The notes under the pieces are model-generated. The model had not been told where the DNA came from. It saw only the letters and a list, made by a program, of their open reading frames with translations, and searched no databases. Source: Parasponia andersonii (Eukaryota; Streptophyta; Magnoliopsida; Rosales; Cannabaceae). From it: a stretch of DNA of 64,000 bases. The DNA lies in contig JXTB01000784.1 in assembly GCA_002914805.1 (NCBI GenBank), positions 1 to 64,000 of the forward strand, given 5' to 3'. The position numbers and the translations under genes are program-made. Position 1 is the stretch's first letter. Every line of letters starts with the position of its first letter. Below, one piece after another: positions 1 to 12,700 of this stretch.

Positions 1-616
1 TGATGAATGTTACAATGGTTTGAAATGTTTGACCATTGGACTATGACTTCTACTTGAGTTTTGTGAACTATTTTGAATGGAATACTGACCATGCAGGACC
101 TTCAACATGAGTATATTTTATACATATGTAGGAACTTATAATTGATTCTCTACTGGACATTAGCTCACCCCTTTCTTCCCTTCAGGTGGCACTCAGTATA
201 AATTGGATCAGAAGAGATAAATCAAACCATTTGCAGAACAACTAGTTTATTTATATTTTGGTAATTTTCTATGAGACTTGTGAAATATTTAAAGTTGAGT
301 AGGAATTTGGATTTCATTAAACTTTATAAATTAGAATATGAAATCTGGACATGGTTTGTATTACTTAAGTATGAGTTTGAGTGTGAGATGATTTGTGATG
401 TACGACTATTAAAATAATTGTTTTGTTTACGGTCTATATTCAATGAGTGACGTATAACTGTGAGATTTTATTTTCATTTAAATATTTTGTTGAGGCCAGT
501 TTTGAAAGGATAGAGTGGTCGGGGAAAAATTTTGAATGAATTGAGTCTTTTTTTTTTGGTATTTCTAATTTATAAAACACTCATTCTGCCATTGATCCTG
601 GCCTTGGGTCATGACA
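1..616 (+). repeat. 3' part of a Gypsy-type LTR
   Basis: The stretch ends in GGGTCATGACA, close to the GGTCGTGACA terminus of the other long LTRs in this window. It is similar along much of its length to the reverse complement of the solo LTR at 28944-31068, for example the block around 360-480. It also has the 'accatgcagg ... ctcaccc ... ttcaggtg' layout seen in the 3' third of the other copies. The 5' part lies outside the window, so I cannot tell a solo LTR from one end of a full element. Confidence 0.7.
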
Positions 617-882
617 GAGGCAGAGTGAGAGAATACTTGTGAGAAAGTCTTTGGGTGTATTGGAGTCATTGAGTGGAAAAGAAAAAATTTATGTGATTAT
701 AGAAATTTTTCATATAGTGAAATTTTTTTCTGAGTTTTTATATAGTGAAATTCTTTTTTGAGAGACAATAATTTTTCTTCTAATTTAGGCAAGAATTTTT
801 TACTTAAATTCTTGTGTTGTGAGATTGATATCTATTCTCTATTATTATTTCTGTTATTATAATATTTTTTTTAAACGAGATC
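617..882. other. AT-rich spacer between LTR end and F-box remnant
   Basis: Low-complexity T-rich sequence with no coding frame. It ends in T-rich sequence just before the ATG at 883. It may be old retroelement leader sequence, but nothing in it is diagnostic. Confidence 0.3.
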
Positions 883-2160
883 ATGAAAGTGACGAATCTG
901 GATCGATCGGATTACCAATACTTTGAGAAGATTATAGAATTACCAGCTTGTGCATCTCAGTCTCATCAGTTTACATTCCAACAAAGAACACCATGGTTCT
1001 ATAATATTGGCTCCTTTAGGAGGTATGGCTTAGGGTTTGATAGTGGAACAGGAGTGTATAAAGTCGTTTCTATTGCAAGACAGCGATGCGCACGGGGCTA
1101 GAAGCTATAAATGAAAGCCGAGATATACACACTTGGTATGAGGAGCTCATCAGGGAGAACCATTATATACCACCACTGGTTTTACTATGATAGAACCCAA
1201 AACGGCTCTATTTTCTGGTGGATTCGTGTATTGGGTTCAAGAGGGTGACTCTCCAGTGAGGATGACAACTGAAAAAATGTTGGACCTGTGCAAGATCTTC
1301 ACTTTCGACGTCAGGAAGGAGGAATTTTGTTGGATTCCTTTGCTTCGTGCCCTTTTTTCTGCGCCGAATTGACGTCTTTTCTTCCACTTGGTTGATCTCA
1401 AATAGGAGCTTTGGGCCTTGTTGATTGTTCAGCTGTATATACTTTCAAGATATGGATGACGGAAAAATATGATCACGAGGGGGAAGAATTATGTCTTAAA
1501 CAGTACACTCTAAGTCTGAGCTACATAAGAGATCTTTGTGAATTCACTCTTATATATAGGACCATGGGATCAGCTAAATGGACATAATCAGGTACTATTA
1601 ATTAAGTGTGGCCATAGTTTTATTTCCTACGATCTAGACCGTAAACAATGGAAACAAATTCACACGCCAGGGCTTCATCATTCAAAATCTGATAATGGAG
1701 ATTTATTGCTTGTGAGAGACGACGAAAGAAGTTATTTCTAGCTACAATCTGATGCAGGAGCATCTCTTTTGCCAGCGTCGTTTTCACTATCTACTACTTG
1801 TCGTTAATCTAATGAGTCGTTGAACACGTCACTATGTTTCCTTTATTTTAACTTTAGTGTTTTCCTAGTCCAATACGTAGTCGTTTTGATGTAACAGCTA
1901 TATGAATAGCTCGTTCCCTTTTGAGAAAGGCAGACTTGGTTGTGTAATATTCCCTTGAAGGGTTTATCAAAGATAATGGAGAAAGTCGGCAGGCTTGGTC
2001 CATTGTGACCGATCTGCCGTCTGGAACTTTCAATTCCAGCTGTTTGTTCCGATTGCTGCATCACAATCCAGACACTGACCACGAGTATGCTATCAACACT
2101 TCACAGCTTGCTGACGAAGATGATGTTCATACACATCTATATTTTGCTACACAGAGGATG
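883..2160 (+). pseudogene. F-box-associated-domain protein remnant, 5'-truncated
   Basis: This is the F-box-associated (FBA, substrate-binding) part of a plant F-box protein, which would normally recruit targets to an SCF ubiquitin ligase. Recognisable blocks occur in three frames: KIIELPACASQSHQ, then RRYGLGFDSGTGVYKVV (about 883-1101), GGFVYWVQ and MTTEKMLDLC (1187-1372), FKIWMTEKYDHEGEE, then LLIKCGHSFISYD and QIHTPGLHHSKSDNG (1538-1740), and finally NPDTDHEY (about 2065). The blocks are colinear with the reverse-strand relative at 58699-59999. The F-box itself is missing at the 5' end. There are at least three frameshifts or stops, plus about 325 extra bases (about 1740-2064) absent from the relative. 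It is certainly not translatable as a whole. Family assignment rests on the F-box motif of the relative and the FBA-style sequence. Confidence 0.75.
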
Positions 2161-2164
2161 ATCC

Positions 2165-2487
2165 TTCGACCTCGGCGCAGCCAGAGAAAGCCTCGCGGTC
2201 GCGTGTAACCCTTTTGGGATCCACGTCACGATCATGATCGTGATCCGCTTGGCCTTTGCTGTTACGAGCGGCGGCGATGGCGGAGTTCAGCATGAGTTCC
2301 CGGGCGTATTTGCCCGCATCAATGCCGTATGCGGCCCCGCCACTCCGATTGTTTGCCGCTCAGCACAGATGAAGTGGGCATCCTCTCCTAGAGGCTTTAG
2401 TGTTCTGTTTCTGGGTATGTAGAATGCTCCGGAAACCATCTTCAAATAGTAGCCTTCATCATTATTCTGATGATCATTAATCTCCAT
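2165..2487 (-). pseudogene. PP2C-type protein phosphatase fragment
   Basis: Reading the minus strand from 2487, the frame contains VSGAFYIPRN, then LGEDAHFICAERQTIGVA, the N-terminal signature of plant PP2C phosphatases of the SpoIIE/PP2C-55/80 type, in which GEDAHF and GVADGVGGW carry the metal-binding aspartates. Here the DGVGGW segment has been deleted. After a frame change the family's next block is readable (YGIDAGKYARELMLNSA), then VDPKRV. The metal-site Asp is therefore lost and the fragment covers only about 100 residues. It is more GC-rich than its surroundings and runs antisense to the F-box remnant it abuts, so it was probably carried in by a rearrangement or transposon capture. 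Confidence 0.75.
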
Positions 2488-3784
2488 GTTTGAAAGTTCT
2501 TGCAGTACTGGAAATTGGTTGCCCTAGCTATATTCAATATCCAAGAGCTTGACACCTCTCCAAATCCTATATATATGTATCTTACTTCTCGTACAAGTGA
2601 TCTTTTTAGAAATTTATATGTTCCACAAGTCCTAATCCTAGTAGAGTATACAATATTTTGGCCGCACGGGATTCTCCTGCTATATACGAGCCAACATTTT
2701 AGAGGAAAAAAAAGGAGATAATTATATCTTCAAACTAATTTATAAAATGATTACTCTTTGACGACATTATTTTTTGGGCGAAAAATTCGGATAAGGATTC
2801 ATGAATTGCCAATTAACAGAATTAAAAAAAAGTAACGGAACAAAAGGTCACGTGAGGGTATATACATAAGAGTTTTTAATTAGTGTGTTTGACCTTTTTG
2901 GAACATAATTTTCAGATATACTACGTTGCGATCTTGACTTTCAATACATATTTTTTCAGTCGTAATATATAATTTTACGAGATTGGTACTATATGAGATT
3001 TTCAAGAATACAAAATGCGTGTATACAAATATACTGTAAATTGAGTCCTAAAAGGATGATGAATTCTAGTAATGAAATTAATATTTATGAAAATATACAA
3101 ACTAGGAGAAAAAAGAAATGTACTAATTAATGGCGATTAATGGAAATATACTAATAAATGGTGATTTTCCATTAATACCATATAAAATTATTATCCATAA
3201 TTCCCTGAGTTAATTTATAGAAAATTATTGATTTTGAAGATGGTAATATATAAATATAAATATGAAAATATATCAAGTAGATACACGAATATAACAAAGA
3301 GAGGAAAAAAAATAATAATAATACTCGAGTCAGCAAAAAAATTCATTTTCTATTATATTAGTATTAGTATTAGTATTAGTTAGTGATCTCAACTGGGTAT
3401 CCTTTTTTTACAGTAATTAGTCCTACATTTTATCTATATTGACCGAGGAGAAAAGGTCTCCACAAGAAGAGGATTGTAACATGAGAGAGACAACGGGGTG
3501 GTAAACGTCTCAAATATACAAGGATTCTGACATGCAGTGTAGTTGGATTGTTTTTTAGCAAGCAAATAATGCACAAAACAAGTGGAAAAGCATATGCATA
3601 CAATAACTCAACCAGGAAACGAAAATTATCGTCTCAAACTGGTGTGTGCCATAATTTTTTTTTTTTAAAAAGGAAAGTATATTACTAGTCGTAGAAGAAG
3701 GGTAAAATTCTCATGCAAACTTGTTCTAATAGTAAATATATTTGTCTCCTGTAGTTCACGTACGACAACAATCATGATATCTCG
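2488..3784. other. AT-rich intergenic sequence downstream of the MATE gene
   Basis: I see no coding frame with family resemblance. It contains poly-A runs and a short hexanucleotide repeat (ATTAGT)n near 3357-3384. The region 3700-3784 immediately follows the MATE stop codon on the minus strand and probably holds its 3' UTR. Confidence 0.4.
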
Positions 3785-6700
3785 TCAACCAGAAACACCT
3801 TCGTTTGATGCCAATTCTCCGGGATTTGTGTATTTCCTGACTCTGTTTTCAGCCTTCACGACCTGGGAATAACCAGAAGCGCAAACAGATTAAAATGAAA
3901 AACAAACAAAATACGAAAAATATAAGGGTTTCTTTTATAATGACTATTAAAAGTAGGCCATTCTTCTAAATAAGCCCCATAAAAATATACATCTATATTC
4001 GTATTTCAAAGGAACATAAGAGCACTTAAGAGAAAAAAACATACAAAGGGCTTACTTCTTTATCCCAGTTGGTGCGTATGATGATGATAAGAAAAAACAC
4101 TATATCCATGACAAAGGCAGCCATGATCCCCAACCAAAGTCCCTATGTTATACACACAACAATATCAAACACCAAAGCCTCTATAAATACACACAACTAA
4201 TGTTAAATATCAATGTATAATATGGTAAAATGTTGTGTAAGATGAGCAGAGATCAGGAGAAACTTTACTTTTCCTTTCATGTGGAGGACAAAAGCAAATA
4301 TAACCTGACAAGGAACCCTACAACATAGAAGGCCGCAAGATTGGAGTATACACCTATCTTTTGCCAACCACATCCTCTAAAGATGCCTGAATTCAGTAGG
4401 AAATTTCTGACAAGTTACTTGAATAGTAGAGTAAGAACAAAACAAAGTAATAAAATAGTTAGTACTTGTTGTTGTTTGTACCTGAAAGCACAGTTTCAAA
4501 TCCATTAAGGAAGCTCGACATAGCAACAAACGGCATCATAGATGCTACAGTACTGACTACTTTTTTGTCACTGCTGTATAGTCTTCCCCATGTCTTACGC
4601 AAGAGTATGACACTGATTCCCACCAGAAGTCCCTCCATGATGACCATCACCGAGACAACCTGCATTGCTAAACTAGCAGCTTGCAGGTTCTTGGCCCCAA
4701 GTTCATTTGCTACTCGTATGCTACGTAAAAAAGGAACATACAAAGTAAAAATTGCATTAGACAGGACAAATAATGAACAATGTTGAAGAAAGTGTGTACG
4801 CTTGATATCTACTAGATAGTCTTCTTCTAATAATTCAGTACTCATTCTCATCTTAATAAAAGGAACCATAATGTTCAGAAGCACAGTACTAGATCTAAGC
4901 AGAACAAGAACAACAGAAAATCACAATGTAAATATCAACAGAATTGATTACATGACTGAAAGCATCACAACCAGCTAGTGTTTAAGGATCCTTGCATTGA
5001 ATTGCCATTGCATTACCTTGTACTAGCCATGAGTCCAGCAGGGATAGACCAGAGCAATCCAAACGTGTTGAGGCTAGATCAGGAAGAAAAGTATTATCTC
5101 AATAACAACATATGTATCAATGAAAGCATAAGACCAGTAAAGAAAAGATTTACAACTTATGAATTTGAACTTACCAGATAGATTGCACAGAAGTTCCTAG
5201 CTTTGGATCAGGAAGAAAACCAGAAAGGATTACCAGTAGCTCAAATGCCCATGTTTTGAAGCTCTTGAATCAGTGGCAATTATTATAAAATCTGTAAGAT
5301 CATGTATTAGTATAATAAACATTTTAGTAAAAATGTACTATTTCAAAGAAAGTTTATTACCACTCCATAAGTAAAGAAGGCACGGCAAGTTTAAGATAAG
5401 GAAAAAGGTGGTGAAAAGCTTGCTTTGAAAAACCAGTCCAAGTTCTCTTGCATGAAGAAGAAAACTTGATAAAGAATGCCAAAAATAACGCATTGACCCA
5501 ATATGATAGGGAGGTCGCCAGGGCAGCTCCTCTACTTTCAAGCCTAGTTTTGTGAACCAGAATCCAGCAGAAGAGAACGTGTAGAGGAGTTGAGACTGCA
5601 GAGCTTAATACCATGGCATAAACTATATTCTGATTCTGCAAGAAACTTTGAAAGCATTGGATAAGACCAAATGCAAAAATGCTAGGGATCATTAACTCTG
5701 CGTATCTTCCAGCTTCTTCAGATATTTCATGGTCCTGGTGCATAGCTATCATAATGGGTGTTATGTTTGCCCATATGATGGCAATCAACACACTACAAGC
5801 TGAATTAAAAATAATTGCTCTCTGCAGTTGTATGCCAAGCTTATGGTATTGTTTTGCACCAAATAACTGTCCACATAAAGTATCCAATGCACTAACAGAC
5901 CCAACCTGATCAAGCAATATTCACAAGAAAATAATGATTTTCAGATAAATAAAATGCAAAAGTGGTACCTTGCTAATCAAAATAGAAAAACAGAATTGAT
6001 TTAACAAAACAAGAGGCCTGGACAAACAGAATTGAAACTTTTTTTCTTTTGTTTTTCCCAAAGAAAATTCAAAGCATGGACAAATGTTACCCAACTGAAT
6101 GAAGCAGTTTGATATGTATTCAGAGTTTCTTCAGGAAAAAAGTTTGTTTATGTTATTTTTGTAAGCAAAGTTTACATTTGTATTTAATAATTTATAGAAT
6201 AAATAAGATAGAAAAATAGGAGAAGAGTAGGGAAAACTGAGCACTTTGTTTCAAACAAGGGCTGCTATCTGTTACGAGTGTTTGTGAGTTGTCTAACACC
6301 TTAAACAAGGAGATCACTTTCTCTATGCAGGGTAATGCAACCAGCTTGCATTCTAAAAGGCTGCAGAGAACACTTTTAGGCAAATAGACAGCATCAGCCT
6401 TTTGAAGAAGCTTCTTAATTTGCCCTAAGACTAGATATAATTGGGCTTCAAGTCTCATTTCCCTGTATATAGGAACTGGACTAGCAACAAACCAACCACA
6501 CAGCAGGAAAAAACTACAGCCTTGCGTATTCAAGCACTTGGTTTATCTCTTCTTCTATGTTCTAGAGTCTGAAACTTTCTTTCCTAAACTAGATACCATG
6601 CTTTCAAAGACTATAAAACAGCCAACACATAAAGCTCTCTTACTATCATCCATATTCTATGATAAACCAACTTACTATCAGTATGAAACCACACACATCC

Positions 6701-9700
6701 AAACCCCTGTACACTGATATAGACAAAATTTCTTAAATACTGACTCTTGTAATATCTGACTTTGACTTTGATTTCTCATCTAATTACTTCTAGAATAAGT
6801 TGATCAAGGGGGACTCAAGAAATATTGAGTTACAACTCCATCTATATATTCATCACGTTGTCAATAGATAGAACAAAGGACAGTTATTTTTTTATTGTAA
6901 ATACATAAACAAGCTACTTAGTAATACTCAAGTCATAAACTACTATATCTTTGTGTCTCCTTTAATTTTCTGCTTTTTTTTTTTTTTTCTTTTTTCCCGC
7001 TTTGACATTTCTCTTCTTTCATATTTCTTTTATGCTCTTTTAAAACTAAAGAATTCAATTTTTTTAATCATAAATATACATAAGACAGGCCACTTAGTGT
7101 TAGAAATAAACTTCTTTGTGACCCATTGGGCCATAGTTGAGTTATTTGGATTTGTGTTATGAGTTGGGCTTATTTTAGTGTGTCTAATAGCCCATAATTT
7201 AATATCCAAGTTTCTAGAGTATTCTTGTATTTGTTAGATTACTCTTGTATTTTGTATAATTAATTAGGTAGTTGGAGGTTATATGGAGCATCTAGAATCA
7301 TCATTAGAGTAGTATAAATAGAGTGCTCTTCTCCCATTTTGTATCAAGCTAAAGAGAAACAATTCAAGTAGTAATACAAATTCTTCTCTTCCACTAAAAT
7401 TCTCTCTAATTTCTTCCTTAGCTTTTCTAGCCTTAAAAATCTCCTATTTCTAATAAAGTGATATCAGAGTGAGGTTGTGAGTTTTCTTGAAATTCTGAGT
7501 ATACTCTGTGGTTGCAGTTTTGCCTGATCTTCCACATCATAAAAGAATTCTTGAGATTGAGAGTATTAGCCATTTGTTTCAAACGAGTCGTCAGAAATTT
7601 ACTATCACAAACTGAGTCAACTCACTGAGTTGAGCTAAGTCAGAGCTGTTTGACCGAGCTGTCAGAGCCATTGACCAAGCCATCAGAGCCGTTTGACCGT
7701 GCCATTGACCGTTGACCGAGTGGTTGACTTTGATCAAGTCAATATACTAGTTAATCTTAAGGTTTTTCGATATTCCGGATCCATCCGTGTAGTCGAAATT
7801 TCCGAAAGCTCAATTTGAGAGTTATGACTACTGGCATTTTAACATGTTTGATAATTGGAGTATCAAAATAAAGGTCTTCCTTGGAGCACATGATGTCTGG
7901 GATATAGTAAAGAAAGGCTACAAAGAACTAAGAGATGAGGTGGTACAATCCTCAACACAAAAGGGTAGTTTAAAAGACTCAAGAAAGAGAGACAAAAAGG
8001 CTCTCTTCCTCATCTACCAAGCCTTAGATGACGATAGATTTGAGAAATCTCAAATATAACTTCCGCCAAAGAAGCACGGGAGAAACTTTAAATTTCATAC
8101 AATGGAGAAGAAAAGATCAAAAAAGTCTGCCTTCAAACTCTAAGAAGAGAGTTTGATTTATTACACATGACAGAGACTGAATCAGTTTCTGACTACTTTT
8201 CTAGAGTTCTAACTATTTCCAATCAAATGAAGAGAAATGATGAGAAACTAGAAAATGTTACGATCATGGAAAAGATTCTTCGATCGTTAGATCCAAAATT
8301 CGAGAATATTGTTACTGATTGAAGAAACCAAAGATTTAGGAGTCATGACGATAGAACAACTCTTGGAGTCCTTGCAAGCCCATGAAGAAAAGAAAAAGAA
8401 GACACAAAATTTCTATGAGCAATTCCTTAAAGCTTAACTCCAAGAGAAAGAAGAAGATTTCAGTAATAGAAGAGGACTTGGAAGTGGCCAAGGAAGAGGT
8501 CGTGAACGTGGAAGAAGAGGAAGAGGATACTTCAACAACAATTATGAAGATAGAAGAGAAAACTCGACAAGAGGTCGTGAGGTAACCCACGGCATTGGCA
8601 TGACAAGTCCCAAATCAAGTGTCACAATTGTCAGAGATATGGTCATTACGCTTTCGAATGTAGAGCCCCAAAGAAGGTGAAAGAGAGAGCCAACTATGCT
8701 GAAGACAAAAGACTAGAGGAAGATATGTTGTTGTTAGCATACAAGGAGACCAATGGGTGCCAAGAAAATATATGGTACTTGACAGTGATGCAAGCAATCA
8801 TATGTGTGGAAGAAGGGATATGTTCAGAGCTTAACAAGTCAGTGACTGAGAATATTTCATTTGGAGATGACTGCAAGACAATAATAAAGGGCAAAGGTAA
8901 AATTCTTATACGCTTGAGAAATAGAAAACATCAGTTTATTCCAAATGTTTACTACATGCCTAATATAAAGAGTAATAACTTAAGTCTTGGCCAACTCTTA
9001 GAGAAAGAGTATGATACTCACATAAAAGAAATTAGTCTTTCTTTAAGAGACAATAGAAACAAATTAATCACCAAAGTGCCAATGACAAGAAATAAAATGT
9101 TCTTGTTACACATTCAAAATGATGTAGCAAAATGTCTAAAGGCTTGCTATAAAGATTCATCATGGCTTTGGCACCTAAGGTTTGGACATCTCAATTTTGG
9201 CTGCCTAGAATTATTAGTAAAGAAGGAGATGGTTCGAGGTCTACCCTTCATTAGTTAACCAAACTAATCATGTGAAGGATGCTTATTGGGAAAGCAATTC
9301 AGAAGAAGTTTTCTAAGATAATCAAGTTCCCGAGCCCATAAACTGCTTGAGCTCATACATACTGACATATGTGGTCCAATAAGACCAAGCTCTCTCGGTA
9401 AGAATAACTACTTTCTCCTCTTTATCGATAATTTTTCAAGAAAGACTTGGGTGTATTTCTTGAAGGAGAAATCAGAAGTATTCAAAAAATTTAAGAAGTT
9501 CAAGACACTTGTTGAAAAGGAAAGTGGTTGAAGTATTAAGGCAATGAGATCTGATAGAGGAGGAGAATTCACATCCCACGAGTTTCAAAAGTATTGTGAA
9601 GATAACGGTATCTACCGCCCTTCAGAATGATATCGCAGAAAGGAAAAATAGATTAATCCTTAACATCGCCAGAAGCATGCTCAAGAGCAAAGGAATGCCG

Positions 9701-12700
9701 AAAGAGTTTTGGGCTGAAGCTATAGTTTGTGTAGTTTACCTATCAAATCACTCTCCAATAAGAAGCGTATGGAGAAAGACGCCACAAAAAGCTTGGAGCA
9801 GAAGAAAGCCTAGAATCTCTCACTTAAGAGTGTTTGGAAGTGTATCTTATGCTCATATGCCCGATGAAAAAGAACAAAGCTCAACGATAAAAGTGAGAAG
9901 TTCATCTTCATTTAGCTACGACTCTAACTCAAAAGGCTACAAGCTCTATAATCCAAGCAATGGAAAGACTATTATCAGTCACGATGTGAAGTTTGATGAA
10001 GAGAGCACCTGGGTATGGCACACACAAGAGGGAAATTATGACTTTTTACCATACATTGAAGAAGAAAGCAAGCAATGAAGAATGGAGCACGTAAGAGAAG
10101 AAACGCAAGAGCCTGTTACCTCACCCACTGCACCAATGGCAAGCACTCATAAAGAAACAATACTAGAATCATCTTCAAGCTGCAGTTCAAGTGAAAGGAT
10201 ACCGAGATTAAGGAGTTTATAAGAGATATATGAGGTGATTGAAAATTAAAATGACTTGACTCTCTTTTGCCTTCTTGCTGATTGTGGATCATTAAACTTT
10301 GATGAAGCGACACAAAGTAAAGAGTGGCAAGATGCGATGGATGAAGAAATAAAGATGATCACAAAGAATGATACATAGGAGCTTGCTACACTTCCAAAAG
10401 AGCACAAAGCAATCGGCGTGAAATGGGTTTACAAGGCTAAAAAGAATGCTAAATAAGAAGTGGAGAGATATAAGACAAGGTTGGTTGCGAAGGGATACAG
10501 TTAAAGACCCGGCATAGACTATGATGAGGTATTTGCTCTTGTCGCCCATCTAGAAATGGTACGATTGATCATCTCATTAGCTGCTCAAAATAAATGAAAA
10601 ATTTAACAAATAGATGTCAAGTCTGCTTTCTTAAATAGAGTTCTTGAAGAGGAAGTCTATATAGAGCAACCATCTGGGTATGAGATTAAGGGACAAGAAG
10701 ATAAGGTCCTAAAGTTGAAGAAGACCCTTTACGGGTTAAAGCAAGCACCAAGAGCATGGAATAGCCGCATTGAAAAGTATTTCCAAGATAACAACTTTAT
10801 TAAATGTCCTTATCAGCATTCATTGTACATCAAAGTAAAATATGGAGATATCTTAATTGTGTGCCTCTATGTCGATGATCTGATCTTCACGAGGAGTAAT
10901 TCATCCATGTTCAAAGAGTTTAAGAAAGCAATGACAAAGGAGTTTGAGATAATTGACATCGGACTCATGTATTACTATCTTGGCATAGAAGTGAAGCAAG
11001 AAGAAGATGAAATTTTTATTTCACAAGAAGGCTATGCCAAGGAAATCATCAAGAAGTTCAAGATAAATGACTGCAAGGCTGCCAATACACCGATCGAATA
11101 TGGAGCCAAGCTATCAAAGCATGATGAAGGAGGAAAAGTGGATCCAACACTCTATAAGAGCTTAGTTAGAAGTTTGTGCTACCTGACTTGCACTAGACCT
11201 GACATTCTCTATACTGTGGGCCTAGTCAGTCGTTATATGAAATTTCTAATAATCACTCACTTGAAAGTTACCAAAAGAATCCTTCAATATATTAAAGGTA
11301 CAACTAATTTTGGTTTACGCTATTCATCATCCAATAATTATAATCTTATGGGTTATAATGATAGTGATTGGAGCGGAGACTTAGATAATCGAAAGAGTAC
11401 AAGTGGTTTTATATTCTTCATGGGAGATACAGCTTTCACATGGATGTCTAAAAAGCAATCAATCGTCACATTTTCAAGTTGTGAAGCAGAGTATGTTGTA
11501 GTTATATTATGTGTCTGCCATACGATTTGGCTAAGAAACTTATTGAAAAAACTATACATTCCGCAGAATGAACCCACTGAGATCTATATAGACAATAAAT
11601 CAGCAATTGCTTTAGCAAAAAATTCCGTCTTCTATGATAGAAGCAATCACATCGATACCCGCTACCATTATATAAGGAAATGTGTTGTAAGAAAGGATGT
11701 GCAACTGGAGTATGTGAAGACCCAAGACCAAGTGGCAGATATTTTCACCAAACCACTCAAGCATGAAGATTTTCACCAAACCACTCAAGCATGAAGATTT
11801 TCTTAAGTTAAGAAATTTACTAGGTGTCACAAATCAAGTTTAAGGAGGGTGTTGGAAATAAACTTCTTTGTGACCCATTGGGCCATAGTTGAGTTATTTG
11901 GGCTTGTGTTGTGAGTTGGACTTATTTTGGTGTGTCTAATAGCCCATAGTTTAATATCCAAGTTTCTAGAGTATTCTTGTATTTGCTAGATTACTATTGT
12001 ATTTTGTATAATTAATTAGGTGGTTGAATATTACATAGAGCATCTAGAATCATCATTAGAATAGTATAAATAGAGTGCTCATCCCCCATTTTGTATCAAG
12101 CAAAAGAGAAACAATTCAAGTAGTAATACAAGTTCTTCTCTTCTACCAAAATTCTCTCTAATTTCTTCCTTAGCCTTTCTAGCCTTAAAAATCTCATATT
12201 TCTAACCCTTAGTACCACTAAACTCATTAACTACCATATTTTTGTGCCTCATTTAATATTCTGTTTTTTTTTTTTTCATTTCTGTTTCTTTTATATTTCA
12301 AGTCTTATTTCCCGGATTAATTTATTTCTCAATCGTTTATAACCTTATCTTCATCTAAATTAATAAAAGCCTTAGGACATGAAAATGAAATCTGCCAGCT
12401 GGTCCTTATCGAAAAACAAGTACGACACAGCTTTTTGTTGTTTCAAGAAGTATATATAGAAATTAGAATGCAGCAACGGGAAGAATTATACAAAATTAAA
12501 TATTAATCTCACCAGTACGTAGTAACCAGTGACTAAAGCAAAAGCAGTAGCCATGGATGCGCCAGAGAGAGCCAACTCTCCAAATCCATGGCCTACAAAC
12601 CTCAGCGATATCATCTGCTGGATACGCTGCAGCAGAGCAACAGAGAACATGGGCCCTGCTAATTTCACCTGTTTCCACACTTCTTTAACAACCTTTCGAC

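Larger units (their letters stand above)
7098..12207 (+). mobile_element. Ty1/Copia LTR retrotransposon, full-length but defective
   Basis: Element of 5,110 bp with two 358-bp LTRs, flanked by the 5-bp target duplication CTTAG (7093-7097 and 12208-12212). It has a tRNA-iMet-type primer binding site after the 5' LTR and a purine-rich tract before the 3' LTR. Gene order is gag, protease, integrase, reverse transcriptase, RNase H, the Copia order. All frames are interrupted by stops and indels, so it cannot move on its own. It lies in intron 1 of the MATE gene in the opposite orientation to it. I count about 26 differences between the two LTRs (about 7%), which places the insertion some millions of years ago under usual plant rates; that date is an inference. 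Confidence 0.93.

Noticed and set aside
6192..6533. 113-codon minus-strand open frame in MATE intron 1
   Set aside because: No MATE similarity, and exon 1 to exon 2 phase is already satisfied (LVTGYYVL to VGSVSALD).
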